DNA of 64,000 bases from Salticus scenicus (GCA_963930645.1 OZ005652.1:323792738-323856737), one strand, 5' to 3'; positions 46,263-57,146 are shown, numbered from the stretch's first letter. The notes: generated by a model from the sequence alone, not told the origin. Translations and numbers: made by a program.

Positions 46263-47232
46263 AAATAAAATCTTTTTGTAAAAAAAATAGAACCGACTCC
46301 AAAAAGCAACTACTATTCAAACAACTAAAAAAAAAAAAAAAAGAAATGGTATGAAATGAAACTGTAAATTGCGCCTAAAAGTATAAAATAATTTCCTTCG
46401 CCAAACAACATATAACACTACAATTAATCATAACTTTTGAAGTCGGCGCAAAATTAAATAAAAATTTATAACTTTAATCAATACAAAAATCAAATCCTAT
46501 TCAATATACACATCTCACATCGTCACCTGCAAAACGCAGCCGAAAACTACTTTGATTCAAGAAAACAAATAAATTTCGTGAGCAGCAAAAGCTGGCGAAG
46601 ATGCTGGTATCTGACGTCCTTGGTGAAAGAAAAATCGCAAAATTATCTGGCAAACATATTTCATTTCTTTGGGATATCATGGTTGTTTTGATGAGAGAGT
46701 AATCAATATTATGAAACAATACATCGTGCAACATATATTATGAAAATATACATCTTGCGTGTATAATTTTGCATTGCGTTTTAGTCGCCAAATTCAAAGG
46801 CCACCAGGGATGATAGTTATCAAAGTTATACCAAATTTGCAAAGGAAACTCTAACTTTTTAGAAACATAAATACCGCATTGCGAAGAATGTTCACTGTTC
46901 TATGTAGATGCTACTAATGGACCAATTGTATATAGTGATAAAATAATAAAGGAAACATGAAAATGGATCATTCGAGACAACAGCATTTCTTGCTACCGAT
47001 CTAAAAACAAACCTTTAAAAACTAATTAAATTTTATTTAACTTTGCGCCGACTTCAAAAGTTATGATTAATTGTAGTGTTATATGTTGTTTGGCGAAGGA
47101 AATTATTTTATACTTTTAGGCGCAATTTACAGTTTCATTTCATACCATTTCTTTTTTTTTTTTTTTTTAGTTGTTTGAATAGTAGTTGCTTTTTGGAGTC
47201 GGTTCTATTTTTTTTACAAAAAGATTTTATTT
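46263..47232. mobile_element. 970-bp foldback element with 202-bp inverted arms
   Basis: Arms 46263-46464 and 47031-47232 are complementary with about one mismatch (AAATAAAATCTTTTTGTAAA against TTTACAAAAAGATTTTATTT, through CCGACTCCAAAAAGCAAC and GAAGTCGGCGC). The 566-bp centre has no recognised gene. Arms contain ACCGACTCCAAAAAG, recalling the adjacent ACCGACTTCAAAAAG repeats. Target duplication not resolved. Arm identity implies recent origin or gene conversion. Confidence 0.85.
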
Positions 47233-47258
47233 CTAATTAATTCCCTTGAAAGAAAAAT

Positions 47259-47290
<32 letters not shown>

Positions 47291-47503
47291 AAATACATAT
47301 GAGGAGCAAGAAGAGTGCTATTTTGCAACAAAGGAAAAGGCAGGGTGCAGTGCTCTTCTGAATCAGTCTAGTGGAAACTCTAGTAAATATATTTGGAAAG
47401 TGTTTATTATTTGTATTAATCGCATAATTTTTCTGTCTTATTTAAATTATTGTTCTCAGCTACTTCTGCTTTTTTTTTGGGGGGGGGAGGGGTCACTTTG
47501 AGA
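47233..47503. other. Poly-T-rich spacer with G run
   Basis: Long poly-T at 47259-47290 and a G run at 47479-47488. No gene. Confidence 0.5.
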
Positions 47504-47621
47504 CCCTAACAGCACAGTTAGGCTTAACTTATCCACAGTACATCTTAAGGACGTTTCTGGGATGTCTTTTCATCCAGAAGACATCTGGAAGATATCCTGG
47601 GGAGGCGATGTGCTGTCTGGG
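47504..47621 (+). mobile_element. ~118-bp MITE, copy 2
   Basis: CCCTAACAGCACAG..GTGCTGTCTGGG, only a few substitutions from the copy at 20129 (for example GGACG for GGATG, CTGGAAG for CTTGAAG). Flanks (TTTGAGA / AGGCAGC) show no clear duplication. Confidence 0.88.
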
Positions 47622-47775
47622 AGGCAGCATTGCATCAGTGTATTAGAAACTTTGATGCATTTAGCTCCTTTTTAAAGTTCAGCAACCTTTTGGCAAAAGC
47701 AGTTACTAAAAAAATTTGTATTCATTTATTTATTTTTGGTAAAATATAAAGTGTTATTAAAGTGTAATTGATCAA

Positions 47776-47807
<32 letters not shown>

Positions 47808-47820
47808 TCACCGATGGTAG

Positions 47821-48039
47821 ATACCACCAATTAATTTCGAGAAAAGATTTGTTGTAGCCTTGCTTGATGATGGTTTAGAATTAGTACCAGCAAAATGAAT
47901 TTCTGCAGACAAGTGAAAATGCTCATTTCCTAAAACTATGTCAGCTAAACGTATGAAACTTGCTGCAAAAGGCCTTGAAGATCCGAAGAGTAATTGTACA
48001 CACACATATGCTTCTAAGAGAAAGAGACTTAGAGAGAGA
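47821..48039 (+). pseudogene. Decayed N-terminal exon of DUF4806 gene
   Basis: A poly-T tract and GGTAG acceptor precede codons KRFVVALLDDGLELVPAK, matching the N-terminal domain typical of DUF4806 proteins (a short beta-rich F-V-x-F-x-D-G-L-E-x-V-P module). TGA codons interrupt at 47896-47898 and 47914-47916, and a TGT (Cys) at 47995-47997 sits in the context EDPKSN-x. In this family these three positions are usually tryptophan, so three Trp codons appear changed (TGG to TGA twice, TGG to TGT once). MSAKRMKLAAKGLEDPKSN between them is well kept. It ends at AGA|GTAAGA. Either this is a decaying pseudogene or these exons were replaced by another start. Alignment is from memory of the family, not a search. 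Confidence 0.6.
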
Positions 48040-48114
48040 GTAAGAACTTATTTACACAGTATTTAAAGGGCTATTTTAATGTTAAATTTTTTTAATTTTG
48101 TTTATCCATTACAG

Positions 48115-48980
48115 GCACATATAAAAGGGGCCTGACAAAGATGGAGGAAGCTAATTAGGAATCGGATGGCTTCACCAGTACCGACATTGACTGCAGAATT
48201 GTTGAAGATAGTGACTCTATGGTTCGTACACTTTTAACAATTTTTGAAAAGTGCTTGAGAAAAAAAAAAATTCATTTTCAAGTGCTTAAAAGTGCTTGAA
48301 AATTGCTGTAATATGTTAAAAAATGCTTGAATTTCATTTTTTTTTTTTTTTTTAACTATTCTACTGCAATTGTTTTTTTTCCCCCACTGTTCTGCTCAAA
48401 AGAGATATTACAGATAGAGTCAATACTAGTCTTGCTTTTGTCTCCACGACAGTAGCATGTGTTTTGCACCTGAAGAAGAAAAGCGACTTCCTTTAGAGAC
48501 CGGTTGTGTTTTCCAAAATTTCATGATTTGTGAAGAAGTTTTCAAGTTTAAATTTTGAACTATATTAGGCACTATGGCAAAATTTAGGTGAGACAAGTGA
48601 CATTGGCGCAGAAAAGAACTGCTTATAAAAATTAAAGACATTTCTAAATTTCAGTAGAAAATAAAACTCGTCTTATATTTAAGAATATATAATATTTTTC
48701 TGTTTTATGAAATGCACTATTTATATTGCCTATTTATTATTCCTATTTATTGCATGGGAAAGCAGCAAACCCCCCTCCCCCACCAAAAAAAAAAAAAAAA
48801 ATGGTGTGTGTGTGTGGACGCGTCTAAAATCGTAGGTGAAAGTGCTTAAAACGTCCTTGAATTTTTGTTACTCCTAAGTGTATGAACCGATGTGCATCAT
48901 TAAAATCACAAATTAACATTCCTGAGACATCAAACATGAAGTCACAGAAATCTCGTAGTGGCATAGTAGTGGCATGTCTG
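48115..48980 (+). pseudogene. Decayed middle exon of DUF4806 gene, split by a transposon
   Basis: After a CCATTACAG acceptor, one frame reads TKMEEAN, a TAG at 48156-48158, then ESDGFTSTDIDCRIVEDSDSM up to 48220, the acidic serine-rich linker expected between the N-terminal module and the DUF4806 domain. At 48221 a transposon with inverted ends begins; after it (48889) coding resumes as ASLKSQINIPETSNMKSQKS and runs to CTG|GTAACT at 48980, a plausible donor in phase 0. The next exon (51397) also starts in phase 0, so the two would splice in frame. The nonsense codon and insertion make this copy non-functional as read. Confidence 0.5.
48221..48888. mobile_element. 668-bp TIR element inside DUF4806 exon
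   Basis: GGTTCGTACACTT at the left and AAGTGTATGAACC at the right are inverted repeats (one mismatch in 13), with AGTGCTTGA/CTTGAAT-type words repeated near both ends (subterminal repeats). No transposase; one poly-A, a C run and a TG tract are inside. Flanking 8-mers do not match, so the target duplication is unresolved. Subterminal repeats suggest a hAT-like non-autonomous element. Confidence 0.65.
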
Positions 48981-48984
48981 GTAA

Positions 48985-50005
48985 CTATTGTCAGCAATTA
49001 AATTTGAAGCTGATATTTATATGGCTAGTTTTAACACTATTATAGGGTTTATTATTTTCATATTTTAACACTTTGCGGTCAAAGCCCGAGCATCACTCAG
49101 GTTGCCATTTTCGACGAAGTGAACTAAGCCCGAGATTCTCTCAGGGTCAACTTTTAAATTTCTGAGCTATAAAAGTACTGACTAAATTCGTTCGCCGACT
49201 TTTCAAATATCATCTACGAACCTTTTAGTTAAAAAATAAAAATAATAATAATAATCTATATATATATATAGATGGCAGTACTAAACTGAAGTAAGTATTG
49301 TACCAGGGATGCAGAAAATGTTTTTACTCCCAACGTTTCCCCGAATCCTTATGAAAATTTCTCCAAAATGGAGGAACGTTTTTAACACTGATTTTTGTAA
49401 TTCATTGTTCAAATCGATACCATTTGTAGAGTTTCCTCCCTTTTTGGAGTTTGTATGATTTTCCGTTTTGGAGATATTTAGCAAAATTAGGTTCATAATG
49501 ACCTAAAATACAAAGGTATTTGCCATTGTCAAGAAATGGTAATAACTCAAAAATGGTTTGGACAAATTTTGCAATCGATTTTTAACTGACTTCCCGACTA
49601 GCTATAGACACTTGAAACTTTCAGAAAAGCTCAGAACACGTTGACAGTGCATTTAAAAAAAATATTTTTAACATACTGTTTCGGATACCTGCTGCCTTCA
49701 GCAGCGTTTATATGATTCAACAGAAAATTTATTTAACTAACTTCCCGACTAGCTAGACATTTGAAACTTTCAGAATAGTTCAGAACACGGTGATAATGCA
49801 TTTTTTAAATATTTTTAGCCAACTGTCTCGGTCCAATGACAATGCTTTTTAACATTATGTATATATTTTGAAAGGTGTAAAGAAGTCATGTGGGTGCCCA
49901 CATCAGATTTTTTTTTTTTTTTTTAAGGATACAATTTTTTGTATAAACTTGAAGCTAGTACACAATGAACTGTCTCAGTACGTAAGATACTTACTTTTAA
50001 ACTCG

Positions 50006-50050
<45 letters not shown>

Positions 50051-50110
50051 TAATCAATTTTAAGTTGAGAAATAAATTGCAGTATTGAACTGCTAAAAAA
50101 CTTTTCATTT
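48985..50110. other. Intron-like AT-rich region with short tandem repeats
   Basis: Two CCCGAG-containing phrases (AAAGCCCGAGCATCACTCAGG, TAAGCCCGAGATTCTCTCAGGG) lie at 49080 and 49128. A ~170-bp duplication (ACTTCCCGACTAGCTA..ACTTGAAACTTTCAGAA) occurs at about 49590 and 49740. Poly-A at 50011-50045. No gene. Confidence 0.5.
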
Positions 50111-50116
50111 GTTATA

Positions 50117-50658
50117 CAGTCAACTCCCCCTAACTCGCAAATGTTTTGTCTAATAAATATTAGAATAAAATATTTCTTCAATAATCATAAAAATAATCTA
50201 TCACATTCATATATGATGGTAAATAATTTAAGCATATTCAAATAATATGTACCATTAAAATGTAAACAAACATATTTAAAAAATATGAAAAAAATTATTT
50301 TTGGAAGTACAGAAATAATAATTATCACTGATTATTTTTTATTTTGTTAAACATTGATGTAATAGTGGTTTGTTTTAAATTTTTCATATACTTTCCTGAC
50401 ATTCTTTGGCTTGACTTAGCACTAGTCCATGTTGCAGGAAAATAAATACAAGAATGATACTCTCCCCCCCCCCCCCCAATTGTGTTTCAAAGCAAGGATT
50501 AAGCTACAAATTTGATTTTAAAAAAAAGAAAAAATGTGAGAAATGTTGTGAATTTTTTTGAAAAATGAAATTTAAATTTCTTTTACGTTAAAAAATCAAT
50601 TGCGAATTAGAAGGATAATTTGCAGATTATAGGTCTGTAGATTAGAGGGAGTTGATTG
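50117..50658. mobile_element. 542-bp pogo-like MITE
   Basis: Ends CAGTCAACTCCCCCTAA and TTAGAGGGAGTTGATTG are inverted repeats, flanked by TA (50115-50116, 50659-50660). No transposase. Its ends match the internal pogo-like end at 38.9 kb (GATTAGAGGGAGTTGACT), so they belong to one family. Confidence 0.85.
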
Positions 50659-50659
50659 T

Positions 50660-51365
50660 ACTAAAGGAAAATAAAGTTTTTGATGACATGTTGTAATACA
50701 GTAATTATTGCATACTGGTTCTTTTAATTATCTGGATGTTTGTTAAAAGCTGTTTTATCAAAAAGCATAAGCAAGTGATCCGAACTATTTATTATCAGTT
50801 AAAGAAATAAAATTGTTTAAATTGAAATTGATCTTTTTACTGGATTTTGAGTATTTTGGAGTGTGATCTGATCTTTGGTAAAAATCTCATAATTATTAAT
50901 TAAATATGTAATTAAATTTTTATAGGCATAATTAAAGTTAGTTAAAGTTGTTTATAAGATAAATGCATCCATCGTATCTTACAAATCGACAATTTATAGA
51001 ATAAATTTTTAACAAAAACAGTGTCTTCAATTTCTTCAGGCCGGTTTTTTCTGCCTTGGAAGAAACTTGCAAACCCAGATATGAATCTCCAAGCAAATTT
51101 GTGTTGCTCTGCTATCAGTCATTTTCCTAAAGCACCAGACATGCACACACACATCTTATATGTATTGATTTATGAATGTAAAACTGAAATCTATGTTAAG
51201 AGAATACCAGTTATTTATACTCCATTTTTCCTAAGTTAATAAACCTAATAGTCAATTTACTAGAATTGATCTGTGGTGTTTTAAGAATCTTTAATAACTA
51301 TCATTTCAGAAGCTAAATCTCATGTTAACCTGAAAAATCTGATTTTTAATTATCTTTATAATATG

Positions 51366-51396
<31 letters not shown>
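50660..51396. other. Intron-like AT-rich stretch before the DUF4806 exon
   Basis: An open frame at 51021-51239 following TTTCTTCAG is not recognised. A 32-nt poly-T (51367-51394) is the polypyrimidine tract of the next exon. Confidence 0.5.
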
Positions 51397-51397
<1 letters not shown>

Positions 51398-51556
51398 TTG
51401 CTGAATTAAAGAAATTTGGGGGCCATCATCCATCTGAAGTAATAAGGAGAATAATGATGCATCTTATGACCAATGAATTAGGTACTGAATTTAGCTTCAT
51501 GGGCTTAAAAGGGAAAAGATTGTTTTCGTCATTAATGTTGTGCAATATTATATTTG
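51397..51556 (+). CDS. Exon of DUF4806-domain protein
   Basis: After a long poly-T and TAG acceptor, 53 codons are open and end with one base of a split codon at a perfect donor (TTTG|GTAAGT, intron phase 1). The translation contains AELKKFGGHHPSEVIRRIM, HLMTNELGTEFSFMGLKGK and LFSSLMLCNIIF. This is the DUF4806 pattern: (L)xxxGGxxxxExxRRIMxxLMTNELxxxFxxxGxKGKxxFxxLxL. Joined to the exon at 55380 it completes the domain. DUF4806 proteins are expanded in arachnids and some other invertebrates; their function is not known. No stop or frameshift interrupts this exon. Confidence 0.85.
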
Positions 51557-51634
51557 GTAAGTATATCGCATCATTTTTATCAGTACAGATTTTAATTTAA
51601 AGCAATACATATATTAGTGTATTTTGCCTGTTTT

Positions 51635-52030
51635 AACTTATGCTTCAGAAACTTGGACATTAACATGTAAAACTATACAAAAACTTCAAACACCAGCCTA
51701 GAGAAGCATGGAGAGATGCATGTTAGGATTCACCTGAGGAGAGAGAAAGTGAAACACTTGGATTATATAGCAAACCAAAGTTTACTTATGTTATTTCTAG
51801 ATTCATAAAGTTAAAGTGGAGCTGGGCTGGGCACCTTGCGAGAAGAAATGATGATAGATGGACCATCAAAGTCTTATTTTAGATACCAAGAGATAGAAGA
51901 GACCACTGTGTCATTGGAGAGATGAAATTGTGAAGTTTGGAATGGCGAAATGGAAAAGAATTGCAGAAAACGGGGCAGTTCGAAATCACCTAGGAAAGGC
52001 CTTCATCCTGCCATGGATTGATAAAGTTTA
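51635..52030 (+). pseudogene. RTE-type LINE ORF2 C-terminal fragment
   Basis: On the plus strand, in shifting frames with stops, are LTYASETWTLTCKTIQKLQ, SMERCMLGF, WAGHLARRNDD-like codons, WRDEIVKFGMAKWKRIAEN and GKAFILPWID. This order (ETWTLT, MERRMLG, WAGHIARR, RW-D-I, W-RIAQ, GEAY--QWI) is the conserved C-terminus of RTE/BovB-like reverse transcriptases. It lies in the large intron between the two DUF4806 exons. RT catalytic motifs are absent; it is a 5'-truncated dead copy. Confidence 0.85.
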
Positions 52031-52688
52031 AAATTGATAAAGGGTGTTTCTGAACTCTGCATACTGGAAATAAAGTATGTCAATAAGAATCAGAATTACA
52101 TAGGAAAGCAGGCCCACCCTCAAAATAAAGTACAATAGCTAGAAGCATCACAACACACGTTCAAAATTCCATTAATTGACATTCATGCATGATTGGCATC
52201 AGCTGCTTGGATTGGCAAACATTTAAAAAAATACTGAACGTTTTGCAGATCATAGATACCTTTGAGGAATAACATTCAGGCATTCTACTATTTCTATATT
52301 GCAATTCTGAAAACAAAATTAATTGTATTTTCCAGTTGTTTCAGATTTCAGGGCAGAATGGTAAGATTTGGTAAACATCCTACATCCCATCTGTTGGCAG
52401 GACTTTGGTCTATTGCTACAGGTGCAGGTGATACCCCTCGTGCGAAACCGTCTACGCCCACCTCATGCACATGAAGACTGGCATGCAAATTGGCAACGAG
52501 GGATTTTTTGATGGATCTTACTTTAATTTGTGGTAACAAGATAGCTGCATTTGTGTTAGACCCTAACCCTGTGCTGTTTGAACACTATATTTTTAAAGTG
52601 CATTAGCAAACATCATAGTAGATGAAAGATGGTATGATATTGAAATTGCTGAAATAATTATAATTGGCCGTACCATACTTTGGGTTCA
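52031..52688. other. Intronic region with a GC-richer 180-bp block
   Basis: The block at about 52345-52530 is less AT-rich and open on both strands (plus: GKHPTSHLLAGLWSIATG; minus: VDGFARGVSPAPVAID). No family recognised and no convincing splice sites; possibly part of an old mobile element. Confidence 0.35.
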
Positions 52689-54153
52689 CAGGGTGTCTAC
52701 TAGGTCATGAAAAGGTCATGAAATTCAGCAATAGGTCATGAAAGTTAAGAACAGGTCATGAAATTCGACTGTCGGCTAGAGTCACGTATTGATTCAGGTA
52801 ACCCAATTTCACTGGTTGGGTCGAACAATTTTTTTCTCTTGCAGTTCGGGTTGAGTTGATAGATTTTTTTTCCCTACGAATCGGGTTGACTTGAGAATAT
52901 CTTTCAAAATAATTTCTTTAACGGGCAAAAATATAACTCTGCAATACATCCTTTGGTGCATTGGTGCTTTGATGTAGCACTTGTGCCCACTTTGTTCGCC
53001 TGATGAATGGTCGTGTTTTTTTCAACCCAAAACAATTGTTGCGAGTTTATTGCATTTTATGGTGTTTTTTCAGAGTTTTGTACTTATTACTAAACTTGAA
53101 GAGCATTTTGTACACTTGAAGTACATAACACACCTAAATGTTTAAAAATTATTGTTTATCCATTTTTCACTTTTTAAAACTTTTAACTTGGTGCATTAGT
53201 AATTACATTTTAAATTATTGACCAGTTGTATAGCAATAAAAATTTACCTTATAAATTAAATTGCAAGATCTTTAGATGAATTATTAACTTTCATTTTAGG
53301 TTTTGAGTCGGGTGTGGATCATTAAAATTCTCTGTTATGGGTTCATGTCGATTTTCAGGTTACTATTATTTAGTAGCGTAAATATATAAACATGATTAAA
53401 AACCTAATATAGTCATTTGTATCTTTAAAAAACAAAATTATCTTCTATGAAAATCTACAGATATTCTAACTTTTGTTGCCCCCTAACCCCCCCCCCCCCA
53501 CCCCCCCAAAAAAAAAAAAAAAAAAAAAAAAATTTAATATTTTTTTACTTAACATTTAAATTTTCTAAAATATATGTATGCTCAAAATATTTTGTTAATC
53601 AAAACAATATTAATGTATAACTGAATGAACTAATTTTTTCTAATTCAGAATGTATTCTGTTTTGAAGTATAGGAAAGACATCGAAATGCAAAGTTTGAGA
53701 TGTATAGTTGTATACTTTTTTTAGTTTAATAATTCTGTTCTTCTATTCTTAGTCTTTTCGGTGGGAAAAAAAATTTAATACATATATTCCTCTCCTTAAT
53801 GCAAGGAAAATAAATGACAATTTTCAAATCCCCCCAAAAACTAATAGTTACAATGTTATAACATTGTACAAATAGTGTACCATATGTATGTAGTTATATA
53901 TGTCTGTTTCAGATTGATTTCCATTACGATTTACTTAGATTGCTAATAAAAAAAAAGTTTTCAGTTTTTTTTTTTTTAGCAGTTAATATTGTTGTTAAAC
54001 AATAATTTAAAAAATAAAGCAAGGTGATATATCGGTAGAAAAAAAAAATGAATATGTTACTTTAAAAAGAAAGGTTGGATATGTCCATAAAAAAGTCATG
54101 AAAATTTTTTTGAGGTCATGAATTTTTTTTCTGACAAGTCAGTAGACACCCTG
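52689..54153. mobile_element. 1.46-kb TIR element, probably hAT-like, non-autonomous
   Basis: CAGGGTGTCTACT at the left and AGTAGACACCCTG at the right are perfect 13-bp inverted repeats. Beside both ends, AGGTCATGAAA(A/T) is repeated several times (four times within 80 bp at the left, three at the right). GGTTCA occurs at the left flank and at the right junction, which may be a 6-8-bp duplication partly overlapping the terminus. No transposase is readable. Short subterminal repeats and CAGGG termini fit hAT. Confidence 0.75.
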
Positions 54154-55379
54154 GTTCATTAAAAAAGCAAAATGATGAAAAAGTCAACTGTTTATAGGTA
54201 CTGAACTCAATATTATTAAATCCAGGGCCATGCAAACGGGGGGGGGGGGGGGGGCACCCGATTTTAGGTGATTATAAAATTCTTTCTTCAATTTTTGTTT
54301 TAGATATTAGAATCTTTAATATTACTTATTTTTTAAACTCTCATTTCATTTGTTGCGATGAATCTATCATATTTTTAATGACATTTTTAAAAAGAAAGAT
54401 TTTTTTGCTAGACACTGATTTTATAAAGGCGGTGCAGTGAAGCAACCGAATAAGATGGCGGCATGTTTTTGTTCATAAGCAAAAATAAGCTTAAATCACC
54501 GTCAATTTGGTGTAGGGTGTATGGTAACATGATTATAGGAGATATACGCACGCAAGTTTGCAGGCTCAGCAGACAGCTATGCTCAGACAGACAAGCCCGA
54601 GTTCAAATCTGTACAACATAATGACACCCAGAATGCATATTGACTTATCTGAAATACGGAAAACAGAATAAATAAATGAAAGCTTAAGTTTGACTGGGAA
54701 CCCTAAATGTTTTTGCACTCGAATCGAGTAAAAAGATTGCCAGGCCATGAAACTTTGAATAATATCATCTAAATACCTTTTTTCATGACTGATTTATTTC
54801 AAACACGGTGTTGAAGTTTTAGACCATATTGAAGAAAATCACTTTTATTACTCTGACAAACTAAAATTTAGTTTAATTCCATGCAATAGGAATATCTTAA
54901 AATTTTAATAATTTTTTAATAAGTAGTTGCCTATTTATTATTTAGACACTGTTCATGGCTCTTGGGAGGAATTTTGGCTATTTTACTTTGATGAATGTCA
55001 TCAACACTGAATGATGTAAAAGCCACTCACCTGTGGCCAGTAAATCAAGCAGTTCCCCATCCCTGCATTTTTCATATACAATATATAATGCTTTTCTCCA
55101 TGTAAACATTCAAAATCTGTTTTACTCAGTTTTGGACGCTTAAAATTGTTTTTTCTTCTTTGAATATTTAATTATTTGTTTGTACCAATACCAGTCGTTT
55201 ATGTTAAATTTTGCTTAATTCTGGTAATTCCTTTATGGTGTTGCAATTTTTAGAAACATGATTTTATATGCTGTGTAATTTTTGGCTCCAAGTTTAAATT
55301 ATTTTCTCTTTTAGTCCCTTGAAAAATTTCTAAACCGAGTTCTACTGCATTATATTTGTAATTTATTTTCTGTTTTTAG
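54154..55379. other. Intron-like region without supported genes
   Basis: G run of about 17 nt at 54238-54254. Otherwise AT-rich and non-coding up to the TTTTTAG acceptor of the last DUF4806 exon. Confidence 0.5.
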
Positions 55380-55528
55380 ATGTGGTAAGAATTCACTTCC
55401 CAGAAGTAACAAATAAGGAGAGTGGAAAACTGATAGCGAATTGGCTGAGACATGCTACAGAAAGAAAAAATAAGAAAAATAAACCCGCTACTAATCCAAT
55501 TTCTGATGCTAATACATGTACATCGTAA
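55380..55528 (+). CDS. Terminal exon of DUF4806-domain protein
   Basis: Starts after TGTTTTTAG; AT completes the Asp codon split by the 3.8-kb phase-1 intron. The translation VVRIHFPEVTNKESGKLIANW then LRHATERKNKKN matches the end of DUF4806 (I--AV--FP---E-E--I--WLRHAPER). It is followed by a basic and polar tail and TAA at 55526-55528. AATAAA overlaps the stop (55528-55533), so termination and polyadenylation signals are compressed. The exon is intact, unlike the upstream ones. If transcribed, the product might lack the N-terminal module, or the whole locus may be a recent pseudogene. Confidence 0.85.
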
Positions 55529-55533
55529 ATAAA
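55528..55533 (+). promoter_or_regulatory. AATAAA polyadenylation signal overlapping stop codon
   Basis: TAAATAAAA at the DUF4806 stop; AATAAA shares its first A with the last base of the stop codon. Whether it is used is unknown. Confidence 0.35.
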
Positions 55534-55855
55534 AATATTTTCATCCAAAGCTGTTGTCTTTTCTCTTTGTTGCATAAGAAATGTTTGTCTTAAATTGTTC
55601 ATTAGATTTCTTATTTAACCAAAAGTTTTACAGTGAGTTATTATTTCAAAATTATTTGAAATTAAGTTTATTTTTTAAATTTTGTTTTATGAATACTTTT
55701 GGATGTATCCATTCATTTATCAGAACTTTGACAACAACGATTAAAAAAATTATTTAATTTCTAAATTTATAATTGCTTTTATCTTTATGTTAAATTATTG
55801 GTTTTCTTAAAGCTATTAATAGACCTTCCAAATACATTCACATAACACATGTATA

Positions 55856-56522
55856 CAGTATGGAACTATTTATCTGAAAACATCCAGAATCATATTTAAT
55901 TTTTGACAGTTCAACTTTCAATTTTATCTCTTCCCCCCCCCCCCCCCCAAAAAAAAAAAAAAAAAAAAAAACTTAGGTAAAGAATAAAAATCTTGACAAC
56001 AAATATGTATTTGTATTTAATTATTTCATATACAGTCAAACCTCGTTAACGTGAACTACTTTTAACCCGAACTGTGTGCATAATCCCTGTCAAAAGGAAG
56101 ATTAGTTTCTGAGTTACTGATAACATGAACATATTTTTTATCCCCTTTGAGATTCACTTTAACGAGGTTCCACTTTATAAATAAAATAATATTTTTTTAA
56201 AAAATTTAAGAATATTTTGCACTTTTATAGTGAACAAACAAGATTTTTTTATTTCTTTTATAAGAAATAAAAAGGAATGTCAGTGAATAATATTTAGTGT
56301 TTCAAAATCATTGATTAATCAGGTTTTCAAGAGAAATCTTTCAGATTAATCAAAAGCTAAAGCTTGATTTAAAATATTAATTTTTATTTAGATATTTCTT
56401 AAATGAACATTTATGAAAAACCGTGAACATTCTACAAGTTTGATTTAATGGGGGTTGCTTTGACCAACCAGTTATCCAAAAATAGTCTTGTCCCAACTAT
56501 TCTGGATAGTTGGTTCCCATTG
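55856..56522. mobile_element. 667-bp pogo-like element, decayed
   Basis: CAGTATGGAACTATTTATCTG at the left and AGTTGGTTCCCATTG at the right are imperfect inverted ends, each next to TA (55854-55855, 56523-56524). Contains the nested MITE at 56033-56175 and a C-run/A-run at 55934-55971. No transposase. Confidence 0.6.
56033..56175. mobile_element. 143-bp pogo/Tigger-like MITE
   Basis: CAGTCAAACCTCGTTAA at the left and TTAACGAGGTTCCACTT at the right, with TA on both sides (56031-56032, 56176-56177). The CCTCG--TAA pattern is the common Tigger/pogo end. Confidence 0.75.
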
Positions 56523-57142
56523 TATAGTACACGATACAGAGTGAAGTCCTTAGGAGACTTTAATCTGTTCTACCATTGGTTCTAAATATGTTCACTAGTG
56601 CAGCAACGCTAGGAGTCCAGCCAATTAGAACCTCCTTATGAATTTTTTTTTTTTTTTTCAGAAATTCAGGCATTTACAAATAAAGACAACTGAGAATAAG
56701 TTCAAAATGTGACTTTATATGTATATATATAATTTTTTTTTTTTTATAATTGGAAATATAAATCTGCAACCAATGGTTAGAGGTAAAAGCCCCTTAAGGA
56801 CTTTGTTCACACCCTGTGTATATATATATATAAATAAAATAAAATCATTTCATAATTATGTAAGTTAATATTTAAAAATTCACATAAAAAGATTTTATCT
56901 ACATTACTGGGGTGATTCTCTGTTCAGATTTCGGAAAATTTAAAGTTTTCTTTTGATATTTTGATTAAAATTAGCTTGTTATGAAAGGGTAATAAAACAT
57001 ATTAATTTATAGCAATGTGCGCATATTCAAAATCTAGACAAAACATAAACCCATTATGAATGTATGTAATATGTATACATATTATATATATATAATGTAT
57101 AGAAAAGATAAAAAATAGAAATGTTTTAGAAATTAATCTATA
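56523..57142. other. AT-rich spacer with (TA)n
   Basis: No supported gene. Two CTTAAGGACTT/CCTTAGGAGACTT phrases (56548, 56792) and (TA)n microsatellites at 56819-56832 and 57079-57096. Confidence 0.5.
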
Positions 57143-57146
57143 TTAA

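Noticed and set aside
51021..51239. 72-codon open frame after a TTTCTTCAG acceptor-like site, possible extra DUF4806 exon
   Set aside because: No similarity to the family linker, and the exon at 48980 already has the correct phase for joining to 51397.
54452..54462. AAGATGGCGGC, a YY1-type core promoter word
   Set aside because: A single occurrence with no adjacent transcript evidence.
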